This document shows, piece by piece, positions 34,071 to 46,219 of a stretch of 64,000 nt of DNA. The position numbers and the translations under genes are program-made. The notes under the pieces are model-generated. The model was not told the origin of the DNA, did not search any database, and saw only the letters and a program-made list of their open reading frames with translations. The stretch spans positions 17,412,986 through 17,476,985 of the forward strand of contig CM042088.1 in NCBI GenBank assembly GCA_023512835.1, in the 5' to 3' direction. Position 1 is the first letter of the stretch; every line of letters begins with the position of its first letter. The DNA is from Taxillus chinensis (lineage: Eukaryota > Streptophyta > Magnoliopsida > Santalales > Loranthaceae).

Positions 34071-34479
34071 CGATGGGAAGGAAAAGAGGAAAGGTGAGGT
34101 CTTGACAGTAGAAGGAGCAACGAGAGGGTTAGGGATTTGAAATAAGCAATACTCGTGCTTCGCAGGAATGATCCGAACATATAAGACCAAGTCCGCAAAT
34201 GTCGGCGGGTCTAGGAATGTGGGAGTGAGGTGGGGACCCGCGCGACATGCCGATGTCATTTGTCTGGATATCGAGGCGTCTCCGAATAAAACGATGTCGT
34301 GGAGACCGCATGACCAAGTAGCGATGACAACTGGTTGCCATCCAGAGAAGTGTGTGTGCAACCCGAGATAGGCATTTAATGAATCATCATTATTCCTCCT
34401 CAAAAGCATGCGACATATGAGTATACGTGGATTGTCACAATTGAACAAAGTCAGGAGTCCGGAGGAAAGAGCCGACACT

Positions 34480-35729
34480 CATCCGGAGTTAATAATATTC
34501 GTGAAAGAGTATCCGGATGAATAATAGACCTTGTCCGTCGTAAACAGAGTTTGGTGAGAATGTAGAGTAGATTCCTTTGCGATCAATAAGTCAAAGAGAA
34601 GAGAAGTACCACAACACTTCAAATCCGAGACTATGGACCGGATTTATCAATACGATTGCAAAGAAAATCTGAACCTGTAGCTAAATAAAAATATACCGAA
34701 AATACAAAAGCTTAACAGGCAAAGATTAGTACAGATTAGAGAAAATAATCAATGAAAAACAACATAATCCGAACTAATAAGAAACAGAACTCATGCATGG
34801 CTAAGAATGTAGTAGACGTACGCAATGTGAACTTGATCAATATTACTGAGTCAGGGCATATGTCGGATAGCAATACACAGGTTCATATAGGTCAACATAG
34901 CGAAACCGTCTTCTTGAACAGCGTAGCTAAGATTAATTAAAGGTCAAATGATTTGGCTTCATTAGGATTCATGAGTGTGAGATGAAAAGGTGAACACATG
35001 TCAAAAGAATGCAGATGATTAATCGATTAAAATGCATGGTTGAAGGAAGAACATACATCCACACATGCCACTTTTCCGATTTAAAACAGCATGTCCAGTC
35101 GGATCCGGAAGTAATAGCGTAGAGAAGGGAGAATCCGAGACATATTAGGGGTTCATTGCTGCTCCCCCGTAGATCATTTAATCCTCTCAATGAAAAGCTC
35201 CCCCTCGGATAGACAGTCAAGGAAAAAGGTCATGAGACATATACGGGGGGTATTCCTGAATAAAATATAAAGCATTTTCTCCCCCGTAGATTGTGCAATC
35301 CTCTCGGTTGACCGTTCCAATTTGTAGTTCAGCACTGTCTATCTTATTAGAAGACTATACTTCGAAGCTGATCAGAATGCGTTTGTGTATTCATCCACCA
35401 GGCATTCCAAGCTAGCCCATTTCACTCCTTCAACTATGCACGTTAATGGAGTAATCTAAATGAACATGCTTTGATCATGTGGTGATTAATGGATATGAAG
35501 ATCATGAATCCGATCGAGGTAAATCATATAAACTGTAATTATGTTAGCTTTAAACGACTTCAGTCGGGAAACGCAAGCATCCTCCCATAATGAGGTTGAG
35601 ATTAATATCGAAACATGGAACCGTGGAGTCGGTAAGTATGATCAGCAATGCGGTCTTTCTACTACTTTCAGTAAACATACAATGCATGGTTTGTGAGAGA
35701 ATATCTTGTTGTGAAATTTAAATGAGAAA
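34480..35729 (-). other. S2 polypurine-rich spacer
   Basis: No ORF is supported. Plus-strand CTCCCCC runs at about 35160-35285 are repeated polypurine tracts, colinear with S1 12854-14520. Confidence 0.55.
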
Positions 35730-37335
35730 CTATGCAGAGAAGTCGAGCATACCTAGTTGGAAGAGTAGTTCGGAAAACCTCGCATCGGGGAGGGGCTTTG
35801 TAAATATGTCTGCTAATTGATCTTCGGTGGCAACATGTTCCAGTGAAATATGCTTTTTAAGAACATGATCGCGTATGAAGTGATACCTGACCTCAATGTG
35901 CTTCGTCTTAGGATGCATGACAGGATTGTTGCTGATGGCAATTGCACTAGTGTTGTCACAGTAAAGTGGAATAGAGGACATGTTGAATCCGTAGTCGTAA
36001 GTTGACTTTGCATCCAAAGTAGCTGTCTGCAACAACTTCCAAAGACGATATATTCCGCCTCAGCGTAGAGGTTGATACGGAATTCTGCTTCTTCCTGAAC
36101 CATGAGATCAATCTATTTCCAAGAAACCGACACGTACCGCTTGTGCTTTTCCTGTCGATGCGACATCCAGCGAAGTCGGCATCGAGTACCCTGATAAGGT
36201 GAAGTTGGACTCCTTTGAGTACCGAGTCCCAAATTCATCGTCCCTTTGAGATACCTTAAGATCCGTTTTACATGAAGCATATGTGACTCCTTGGGATTCG
36301 CCTGATATCGTGCACAAATGCAAGTTGCAAACATAATGTCCGGGCGACTTGTCGTAAGATAGAGCAAGGATCCGATCATCCCTCGTAGTCGGTCACATTT
36401 ACCGATATGCCGTCCATATCCGGATCTAACTTGGCACCGACAGGCATTGGAGTTTTGACGGGAGATGAACCTTCCATACCAAACTTCTTAATAAGATCGC
36501 GAGTGTACTTAGCCTGATTGATAAAGATTCCTTCCTTTAATTGTTTGACTTCAATTCCAAGGAAGTAGGACAGTTCTCCCATCATGCTCATTTCAAACTT
36601 GCCTGTCATCAACTTAGCAAACTCTTCACAAAGCTTCGGATTTGTTGATCCGAAAATGATATCGTCCACGTATATTTGTACGATCGAGTGTGTCCTTTCT
36701 CTTGTCGTAGAAATAGGGTGGTATCTATCTTCCCTTTTTGGAAGTTATGAGCAAGTAGGAATTCGACGGTGTGTCGTACCAGGCTCGGGAGCTTGCTTCA
36801 AACCATATAGAGCTTTCCGAAGTTTGTAGACAAGATGTCCCGCCTTAGGTTCAATGAAGCCGGGAGGTTGTTCAACATACACCTCCTCTTGAAGGTCTCC
36901 ATTCAGGAATGCGCTCTTGACGTCCATTTGATAAACTATGAAGTTTTCATATGAAGCATACGCCAGAAACATTCGGATTGCCTCAAGTCTTGCGACCGGA
37001 GCAAAGGTTTCATCATAATCTATTCCCTCTTCTTGACGATATCCTTTGGCTACCGGTCTGGCTTTGTTCCGGATTACTATTCCATCCGTATCAAGTTTGT
37101 TCCGGAACACCCATTTAACGCCAATGACTTGTTGAGACTTAGGCCTTGGTACTAAGGTCCACACATTATTTCTCTTAAATTGATTCGATTCTTCTTGCAT
37201 GGCTTCTATCCAGTTTGAATCCTGAAGAGCTTCATCTACCACCTTTGGTTCTATTTGAGATAGAAAGCATGAGTGAAGACTCATGTTTGAGGTGGCTGCT
37301 CTTGTTCTTACACCAACAGTAGGATCACCAATCAC
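35730..37335 (-). pseudogene. S2 pol: reverse transcriptase and RNase H
   Basis: RT motifs are intact in pieces: [39 protein letters not shown], then after a break DDIIFGSTNPKLCEEF, and RNase H with CDNTSAIAISNNPV and ADIFTKPLP ending at 35730. Frameshifts lie near 36760, 36670, 36380, 36180 and 36000, nearly all one-base losses relative to S1. Confidence 0.9.
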
Positions 37336-37584
37336 TTGATCTGAGGGATGGTTTCGAGTCCATCTATAATTCTGTGCGTGTGTTGGTTGTCCTTGAACAA
37401 TTTGAAGCTCTTCCAGATTGGGTGGTTCAGTTGTATCAACTGGTTGGGCTTCGTCCAGGAGTAGATGTTTCCGTATTTAGAGGTACGGATGAACTGATTG
37501 GTTCTTCAACACTGTTTCTTTCAGTGTTAACTAGTCCGGACGGACTTGAAGGTGCTCCGGAATTTTGTGTATCTGCAGGAGTTT

Positions 37585-37692
37585 GTCCGGAGCTAAGTGG
37601 TAGTCCGGAGTTAAGTGGTAGTCCGGAGCTAAGTGGTAGTCCGGAGCTAAGTGGTAGTCCGGAGCTAAGTGGTAGTCCGGAGTCTGAGTCAT
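37585..37692 (-). repeat. In-frame 18-base repeat (LPLSSG hexapeptide) in the S2 integrase-RT linker
   Basis: Units begin at 37585, 37603, 37621, 37639, 37657 and a partial one at 37675 (GTCCGGAGCTAAGTGGTA). S1 has a single equivalent near 16374-16390. Confidence 0.92.
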
Positions 37693-38701
37693 CCGTAGCA
37701 TCATCCACAAAATTCCGTTGTGTTTCGCGGATGCCACGTGGTTGGTCAGGATACCGGTCCAGGATGTGTAGCAGGAATATTCATAAACTTTGAGTAATCG
37801 ACGTTTCGTTTATGACCTGCGATTAGAATTTGAAGGACCGACTTTTGACCAATCGAGATTAGCTTCATCAAAGGTTACATGGATAGATTCTTCAACTTTA
37901 GAAAGTTTTCTATTGAAGACCCGATAAGCCTTGCTATGAAGTGAGTACCCGACAAAAATCCCATCATCGATTTTGGTTCAAATTTATTCCGGGTCTCTTT
38001 GCCATTGATCGGTATATAGCAAGTACATCCGAAGGCTCGAAATGTGAAATTGAAGGTTTTCGACCTCTCCACATCTCATAGGGTGTTTTCATGGTAGATT
38101 TATTTATTAGAGTTCTGTTCTGAACATAGCAGGCGGTGGACACAGCTTCAGCCCATAGGCGAGAGGAAGCATTGCCCCCGCTAACATGGATCTACCAGCT
38201 TCAACTAAAGTTCGATTCTTGCGCTCGGCTACCCCATTTTGTTGTGGGGTTCTGGGCGCAGAAAAGTCATGTTGTATGCCCTGTTCGGAACAATATGATC
38301 TCATTTCGGAAAAATCAAATTCTGTACCATGATCACTCCTGATGCATTTAATGCTCGGTCCTTGTGAGTTGCTTATCCAGTTGAAGAGATCTACAAGATG
38401 TTCAAAAGTTTGATCCTTTGATTTCAGGAACATCACCCATGTGTATCTGGTGAAATCATCGATAACCACAAGGGTATATCTTGCCCTGACTAGTGATGAA
38501 ACGAGATATAGGACCACATAGGTCCATATGAAGAAGTTGCAGAGGAGCGATTATTGAGTTAACCGATTTGCTCTTAAAGCCGTGTTTGGTCTGTTTACCA
38601 AGTTGGCATTCTCGACAGAGAGTGTCTCTGGAGAACTTGAGTTTGGGTAGACCGGTGACAAGATCAAGTGATGCTAATTTAGACAAAGTCTTAAAGTTCA
38701 A
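37693..38701 (-). pseudogene. S2 pol: integrase
   Basis: Zinc-binding part (LCRECQLGKQTKHGF) and core with MDLCGPI, RSDHGTEFDFSEMRS and PQQNGVAERKNRTLVEAG are visible, then GCTCYIPINGKE after a frameshift near 38050. Several one-base losses relative to S1. Confidence 0.88.
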
Positions 38702-38783
38702 ATGTGCGCATCGCTTGTGCCATAACCAACTATCTTCATCTGTTGCTTTCGTGAGGAAACATACAGGGTCGAAGAATTATTTC

Positions 38784-39200
38784 TTAAGACCACCGAGTAT
38801 ATGTCCCCATCTCTTGATCCGGATAACTTAACATCTCCTGGATAAGTTTTCTCTTCTTGTACAGGTGTTGGACAAAAAAGGAAACAAGAAATCCTTTGTC
38901 ACATAGTTTCTCGACACTTAGCAAATTATGCTTTAAACCTTCGACTAGTGCAACTTTAGTGATTGATACACGGCCGTTAGTTAAAGTGCCATACCCGACA
39001 GTCTTACCTTTCTTTGTTGTCGCCATATGAGACGGATGGACCTTGTTTATCATTAACTTCTACAAGTAGAGTCTGGTCACCCGTCATATGTCCGGAGCAT
39101 CCACTATCAAGGATCCACTTGCTTTGATTTATCTTTAACTTCAAGTGATCCGGCAATTCATTCCAGAGATGCTCCTGAAAGACAACAATTTACACTTTTG
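38784..39200 (-). pseudogene. S2 protease region and the gag-pol stop
   Basis: The WILDSGCSGHMTGDQ active-site region is encoded around 39120-39060. The TAA at 39192-39190 matches the TAA at 17897-17895 in S1, in the same sequence context (APKV-stop). Confidence 0.8.
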
Positions 39201-41485
39201 GTGCCCAAACTTGTTTCAGGCGGTTAGAGTGAGCAGCAGATATTGTCAACATTTACGGATTTGATTTTGTTAGGACTCTTAGCTTTCCAAGTTGACATTA
39301 ACTTGTTAGTTTCAGTTGCTTCTTTTATTTGGGATTTCTTGGGAGAGACACTCCTTTTAGATTTAGATTTTGTTTTGCTCGAAGAACCCCTTTTATAAAA
39401 CTGATCTTTATTTGATTGAAATTGATTACAAAGCCAGCTATCGGATAGACTCCAACATTCATAGTGATAATGACCCATTTCCCTACGGATGGAACAGACA
39501 CTATAATGTGAAGTACAAACAGGGGATACAGGTCTCTTAGATTTTACTGATTTTCTACTGTTCCACGTGGCCTAATCCATTACGTTTGGGTGACGCGCTC
39601 TTGGCCCTAAATGCGTCGGCCTTAGCCTTGTCTTTCTTTTTGGGTGCTACGGTTTTGGCTTTAACTGCAGCAGCCTTCCCTTCATCTTTAGTTACGGGTG
39701 CTACTGCTTCGGAAAGTGCAGAATGACCTCGGTTCCACGATCATAAACTATGGTGCCACCCGAAATGAAACCATCCAACGGTTTAGATGTACTAACAGGA
39801 TATAAGTTGGTTAGTTTAGGAGTGAAATCCGGAGGACACTCGGTGGCTTTAGCTATGGAGGTTGATGGTTCAGAACCTAGACCAGGTTTGACTCGAATGT
39901 CGTCAGGATCGGTCCTAAAGGTAGAGGCTATTTCCCCGGATTTTAGCCACTTACGATTTATTTCTTTTTCCTGTTCCAATTCATTTTCGAGTCTTTTAAC
40001 TATAACTTTTAGGCCTGAGAGATTGGTATTTAAGAGATGATTTTCAGCTCTTAGATCATGATACCAAGCTTCCTTTCCCCTGAAGTCGGCGACGTCCTTT
40101 TCGAGTCTATTAATGGTAAATTCGAGACGTTTATTCGACTTTCCATATCTTTGTACATTTGAGTTATTATTAGTCTCTCATTCTTTTCATGATCACATGC
40201 AATAGTAAGAGATTCTAATTTACTCAGGAGCTCGAGAGATAGAAGGTACCTCGGAATTTGCCATGAGGCGGACGTTCGGCTTAATGGTCGGCTCATCATC
40301 CGAGGATTCCTCCTCTTCTTCCGAGCCACTCATGTATTTTGTCACGAGCGCCTTTCTCTTGCTCTTGCCGTTATCCGAGGTGGAGCGGCGAGAATTTACC
40401 TTGTCACTTTTCTCGGCCACCTTTGCTTTGGACCTGCATTCCTTGGCCCAGTGACTAGTTTTCCCACAGTTGAAACATTCCTGGGAACCGGACTCGGGTC
40501 GCTCCTTCCGTTGGAACGATGATGATGAGCGTCTTCGACCCCTTTTCTGCTTTTCCGTAGGAATCGCTCAAAGGATTTGACAAGAAGGGCTATCTCCTCC
40601 TCCTCGTCGAATCGAATTGTCGGATACGTCCGTATCATCATTCCTCGGTATGTTTAGACATTCAGTAGCTTTGAGAGCTACCCCCTTTTCTTTCCGAGCT
40701 ATTTTTTCATCTCTGTCGAGTACTTAAACCTGACTTCGTGAGTTCGCAGCTCTCCATATAGTTCTTCAAGGGGAACATACTTGCCGTTTTTGTCGATTGC
40801 ATCTGGAGTTGTTTGGAGTAGTAGCGATCCGGCAAGGAGCGAAAGAACTTGTCATTGATCTGGGATTGAGAGTAATGCTCATTGACAGTCTTCGGTTCAA
40901 GTATGAGCTTGCCGAATCTCCGATAGATGCTTTCAAGTGATTCGCCCGGTTTATGATTAAAACTCTCAAAGTTCGTCTGGAGAGTACGATCACATTCTGT
41001 ATCCTGGGACCGACTCCCCTCATAGAGGATTGTCGGTTTGTCCCAAACGGCTTTTCTTTGTCGTGCAGCCCTGGACGTCGTGGAAAGCTTCGAATCCAAG
41101 GACGATGTAACATAAGCCAGAGCCTTTTCACTAGCGCACCGCCAGGCTCTTTCATCGTTGGTAAGTTCAAGATCGGTCTTTGGCCTCCTTACGCCATGTT
41201 CTCCGATAGTCATCGGAATTGGAATCTCCTGATGAAGACATGGCCACATGAGATGATCATGGCAAACCATAAACATCTTCATGCTAGCTTTCCACTGGGA
41301 GAAAAGCTCAGGTGTGAATTTGGGCGGTTTCGTTAGGGTAAACCCGAACTCCGTGGTTGAGAAGCGGTGGCAGCAGCAGGTTGTGGTGGATCGACATTTT
41401 CACCGCCGCTTTGATTCGGGATGGGCTCCTGTGCACCTCCGGAGTTAAGGCGAGTGTTGAAAAGCATACCGCTTTCTTCGGCCAT
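39201..41485 (-). pseudogene. S2 gag
   Basis: Starts MAEESGMLFNTRLNSGGAQE at 41485; contains WRCASEKALAYVTSSLDSK, FESFNHKPGESLESIYRRF, a zinc knuckle coded around 40483-40440 (CFNCGKTSHWAKEC, Trp intact unlike S1), then the acidic and coiled-coil parts. Frameshifts split it into at least four frames. Confidence 0.82.
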
Positions 41486-41533
41486 TTTCGAGATTGAAAG
41501 AGTGGGATCTCTACTTAGAACGAAGTAGAACTT

Positions 41534-41544
41534 GCTCGATACCA
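41534..41544 (-). promoter_or_regulatory. Primer-binding site of S2 with a one-base loss
   Basis: Minus strand TGGTATCGAGC; the initiator tRNA-Met complement is TGGTATCAGAGC. One base is missing exactly at the CAG, as at many other S2 positions. Confidence 0.8.
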
Positions 41545-41546
41545 CT

Positions 41547-42806
41547 TGATGGTCCCTTGGAGCCTAAAGGGGGGGGGGGGTGAATAGGCTCTTATTCGAA
41601 CTCTTTCTTTTCTCTCAAGACACAAAGACTTATCTAGTTTAAGTGATAATATCAACTGCGGAAGATAACCAGGATAGTGGAAATATTTTGTTTTATTATC
41701 ACAAAGTGATTACAACAAAATAGAAGCAAACACTCTCTTACACTCTGTTTACAACTTTGAATTCACACACTAGCCAAGTGCCTTTTCTATTTTTGCACTT
41801 CTTCGCTCTAGCTCGCTCTTTTTACAAGAAGTATAAGTATGAATATTTATACAAAACATTCCTAAGAGACAACCTTGGAACTTGAAGTTCCGGAATGCGT
41901 TCCGCACTAACTATCCCTCGGTAATCTATCTGCCTTGACTGCCGCGGATTGTGGAGCTCAAGATCTTGGATTTGAAGAGTATAAGTGTCTTTGTGAGTTC
42001 CGAGATACAATTAAGGTTGTGTCCACATATCCGGATGATCCACGTGTAAGATTCTTCTTGTTCTAAATGCATTCTTCTTACATCGGGACAGCACGAGCTG
42101 ATAACTTTAAATGCGGTTTCATTGGAGCAGTGTCTTCTTGGTCCGGTGTAATTTTCCTTACTCCGTAGTTAATGAAGCTCGGAACCTTACTCCGTGTCAG
42201 TGGTTGCTTACTCCGTATCTATTCAGTACTAGAATCCTTAGTCCGTGTCAGCGCTTCCTTACTCCGCATGTAAGTTCCTTACTCCGTATGTAAGTTCCTT
42301 ACTCCGTATGTAAGTTCCTTACTCCGTGTGTAAGTTCCTTACTCCGTATGTAAGTTCCTTACTCCGTGTGTAAGTTCCTTACTCCGTATGTAAGTTCCTT
42401 ACTCCGTATGTAAGTTCCTTACTCCGTGTGTAAGTTCCTTACTCCGTATGTAAGTTCCTTACTCCGTATGTAAGTTCCTTACTCCGGGCGAGTAATAAGT
42501 CCGGATTCCTTACTCCGCATCTATTTTCCTTACTCCGCACTTATTTTCCTTACTCCGCACTTATCCTTACTCCGCATTTATTTTCCTTACTCCGCACTTA
42601 TTGTTACTTGGTTATTTACCAAGTGTTTGACGACACTAACTCTTGTCCGGATCAGGATTATGTATCCTGTCCTTAGCTTTGCTCTCACGAGTGCATCTTT
42701 GGATTAGTGACATACCTTCTGCAATGATCAAATAAACACAAAAGATCTCAGATCAAATTACATAAGGCTTTAACGGCATTATCCAAATTCTGGGTTTGAT
42801 CCAACA
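41547..42806 (-). repeat. 5' LTR of S2
   Basis: 1,260 bases, nearly identical to the 3' LTR. Minisatellite at 42257-42486. Confidence 0.93.
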
Positions 42807-43003
42807 ATGACTACAAGGAAAGGTTTTTGTTTATTTGAGTTGTGTGCACTGTGAATTGAACGGTGTGCGATGTTGATTGGTGCAATGTGTAAAATGTGTG
42901 TGATGCCATGTACTACTTGACTTGATAATGGGGTAGAGGTAGTGAAACTTGATAGTAGTCGAACGCGTTCTGACATGTGTGCTTCTTACTTCATGTAGTA
43001 AGA

Positions 43004-44206
43004 ATGCCACCGAGGAGAGTGACACGTGCGCCCGGGGCAGTGGCTGATGAGTCATCTGCCCATGAGGGCCCGGGTGCGGGGCAATTCGTTGGAGGACATG
43101 CACTGTTGCTGGCGCAGCTGCGAGAAGGCATCCGGCTGGAAGTCCAAGAGTTGAGGGAGGGTATCCGGCAAGAAGTCCGGGAGGAGGTGCGCCGTGAGAT
43201 GACGACACGACAAGTGGTGCCACCACCATCGCCACCACCAGCGAGGGAGTTACCAAGGGAGCGTGAGGGTTCGCTGAGTGGCATACCGACTCGTGCAGAG
43301 GATGACGTGGTGACACGGTTCCGAAAGGAACAACCTCTGCGATTCAAAGGGGAGGAGGACCCAGTGTTAGCTGAGCACTGGCTGAGGCAGATCGAGCATG
43401 TGTTTTCCTTTCTCCTACCCCGGGAGGAGGATTAGGTGAGACAAGCCATTCGGCATCTGGAGGGGAATGCTCTGGAGTGGTGGTTGAGTGTCGCGGGGAG
43501 CCGTGCGGTGTAGTTCATGCTTTGGGAGGAGTTTCTACAGCTCTTCCATGATGAGTTCTTCCCGGAATCTTTGAGGTGGCAAAAGAGGAAGGAGTTTGGC
43601 AGCTTGAAACAAGGATCAAGGATGGTACTTGAGTATGAGCGAGAGTTCCGGAGCTTGAGTAGGTTTGCTCCTGAGACTGTGGCAAAGGAGGACCTGAAGG
43701 CCCACAAGTTCACTTTGGGCCTTAGGCCAGCCCTTAGGCAAAGGGTGGCGATCTTGCGCTTGACGACTTATGCTGAGGTTGTGGAGACGGCTCGTATCGC
43801 TGAGAGAGAGCTGGATGATGGGAGGCAGGCCCATCAGGGTCGCCAGTTGCAGGGCGGATCTGAACGTGATTTGGGACCCAAGAGGCCCAAGACCGAAGAG
43901 AGGGACAATAGTTCCTTCCGTAGCAGGGGACAGACATCGGTACACCCAGGGAGGTCTAGCTCTGGCGGTAGCAGACTGGGAGGTCCAACAGGAGGTCTCC
44001 CCAGCGGTTGTCATTGCTGTGGGGAGCAAGGCCACTTCAGGAGGGAGTGTCCAAAGAAATACTGGAAATGCAATAGCTGTGGGCGAGAGGGCCACTTGAG
44101 CCAGGTGTGCAGGAGTGACAACAGGGGAGCAGGAGGCGTGGCATCCAGCATGAGGAGTGATGCTAGCTTCCGTACACCAGCTGAGAGGCCAGCTCGTCAG
44201 TGGTAG
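43004..44206 (+). pseudogene. G1 gag
   Basis: Starts MPPRRVTRAPGAVADESS at 43004, the same start as G3. Contains FKGEEDPVLAEHWLRQIEHVF, ALEWWLS, FEYER-like (LEYEREFRSLSRFAPE) and two zinc knuckles: CHCCGEQGHFRREC (44009-44050) and CNSCGREGHLSQVC (44069-44110). Three in-frame TAG stops (43433, 43511, 44204) interrupt a frame that is otherwise intact. Confidence 0.9.
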
Positions 44207-44549
44207 GCCAGCCAGGCAGGATCTAGCCAGACCCGACCTCAGGGGAGGCCAGAGCGACAGCAGACTGAAGCTGGAGGCAGTCTTGCCTGGAAGCGCCCAG
44301 TGAGTGAGCCGACCAGTGGCACAGGCCAAGGGAGGGTGTTTGCGCTGGAGGCGACGTACCAGGAGGAGGCTGAGCTACCACCCCCACCGTCTAAGGGTGG
44401 AGCAGGACCATTGGTGGTTAGAGGTACCCTTTTGATCTCTCGTACATTAGCTTCTGTTCTTTTCGATACGGGTGCATCGTGTTCTTTTGTTGCTGAGCTT
44501 GTGATAGATAGCTTGGGGTTAGCTTGTGTGGAGGCAGCGAAGCCCCTAG
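44207..44549 (+). pseudogene. G1 aspartic protease, cut by the LTR-B composite
   Basis: In frame with gag: GRVFALEATYQEEAE, then VLFDTGASCSFVAELV with the Asp-Thr-Gly active site. The frame is interrupted at 44550 by TGATAACG; the residue string beyond the insertion (LILGMDWL) resumes after 48248. Confidence 0.85.
44545..44549. repeat. Target-site duplication CCTAG (left) of the LTR-B composite
   Basis: CCTAG recurs at 48243-48247, immediately after the CGTCA end of the composite. Confidence 0.85.
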
Positions 44550-46093
44550 TGATAACGTGCATTTTATGCCGTTATTCTAGTATTTATTTAGGATGTTTAA
44601 GAGCATGATTAGAGCCTTATTGCTTCATATATCATATATATTTGCTCTAACCCCTAGGAAGATGCTATTTGCAAATACATGCGTTTTTTAAGTTTGTTTT
44701 GGCAGATTTTGGAGCTCACTTTTGACATAGTAGATGGCCTCAAACAATTGGCGTGCAAGAACAAAAGTTGCTTAGAATGATGTCCTCTACCTACCACAGA
44801 AATTTCAAAGCATTTGGAGCTGCACTTGAATTCACCCATTTCACGTGCAAGTCTATTTTTGCTTCTCAGGCCTCTACAGGATGCAAGGAAGCTTGAGGAG
44901 AAGTTTGAGCTGATTTGGAGGTGCACGTGAATTCACCATATCACGTGCAAATTGACGTGCAGAGATATTTTTGGACCGATCCTATCATTTTTTCATGCTG
45001 ATCATTTGTTACTGAAGGCCCATGTCCAAATTGTGGATGGAAGATAGAGATTTTAATGTTTAGAGTGTCACTTATCAAAACTACGTCGTTTTGATAGTTG
45101 GGCTAGGGTACACACCTCAAGGCCCATCCAACCTCTATAAATACAGCCTCCACACCCCATGCAACCTATCCTAGACCCCCCTACACGTTTTTAGAGAGAG
45201 AGAGAGGCTTCACGATTTGGAGGTTTCTCCTTGACCTAGGAGAGCAGCTGTCGCGGATTTTGTAGCCTGGATTTGAAGCCTTGTTGCGCGCATGATTACA
45301 AGAAAAACCATAGCAGTAATGCTAAACATCTTCTTCTAATCCACGCGCGCAACAAGGCTTCAAATCCAGGCTCCAAAATCCGCGATGGCTGCGACAGCTG
45401 CTCTCCTAGGTCAAGGAGCAACCTCCAAATCGTGAAGCCTCTCTCTCTCTCTAAAAACGTGTAGGGGGGTCTAGGATAGGTTGCATGGGGCGTGGAGGCT
45501 GTATTTATAGAGGTTGGATGGGCCTTGAGGTGTGTACCCTAGCCCAACTATCAAAACGACGTAGTTTTGATAAGTGACACTCCAAACATTAAAATCTCTA
45601 TCTTCCATCCACAATTTGGACATGGGCCTTCAGTAACAAATGATCAGCATGAAAAAACGATAGGATCGGTCCAAAAATATCTCTGCACGTCAATTTGCAC
45701 GTGATATGGTGAATTCACGTGCACCTCCAAATCAGCTCAAACTTCTCCCCAAGCTTCCTTGCATCCTGTAGAGGCCTGAGAAGCAAAAATAGGCTTGCAC
45801 GTGAAATGGGTGAATTCAAGTGCAGCTCCAAATGCTTTGAAATTTCTGTGGTAGGTAGAGGACATCATTCTAAGCAACTTTTGTTCTTGCACGCCAATTG
45901 TTTGAAGCCATCTACTATGTCAAAAGTGAGATCCAAAATCTGCCAAAACAGCTTAAAAACGCATGTATTTGCAAATAGCATCTTCCTAGGGGTTAGAGCA
46001 AATATATATGATATATGAAGCAATAAGGCTCTAATCATGCTCTTAAACATCCTAAATAAATACTAGAATAACGGCATAAAATGCACGTTATCA
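44550..46093. repeat. Large inverted repeat, ~742/749-base arms, 53-base spacer
   Basis: Left arm 44550-45291 and right arm 45345-46093 are near-identical reverse complements, each an LTR-B fragment running from TGATAACG to CCTTGTTGCGCGC. The spacer is 45292-45344. Confidence 0.9.
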
Positions 46094-46219
46094 AATACAT
46101 CACACTTGAACCATTGCTTGTCCTCAAGCAAAAACATACAAGCATGCAAAAATAAAATAAACACGCAGTCAAACGGAAGAAAAATAAAATAACAATCAAG
46201 GAGAATCATGATACCATAT

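Larger units (their letters stand above)
29904..42806 (-). mobile_element. Sirevirus-like Ty1/copia element S2, complete with both LTRs
   Basis: Minus-strand element inserted in the G1 leader, flanked by ATGAC. LTRs are 29904-31159 and 41547-42806 and differ at only about ten positions by eye, so it is young. The internal order equals S1: gag, coiled coil, protease, integrase, RT, RNase H, polypurine-rich spacer, extra ORF with Ulp1-like end. Despite its youth the coding frame is broken by many single-base losses, mostly where S1 has CAG or CTG and S2 has CG. Confidence 0.93.

Noticed and set aside
43616..44329. 237-codon minus-strand ORF
   Set aside because: Shadow of G1 gag, which has the zinc knuckles in the plus frame.
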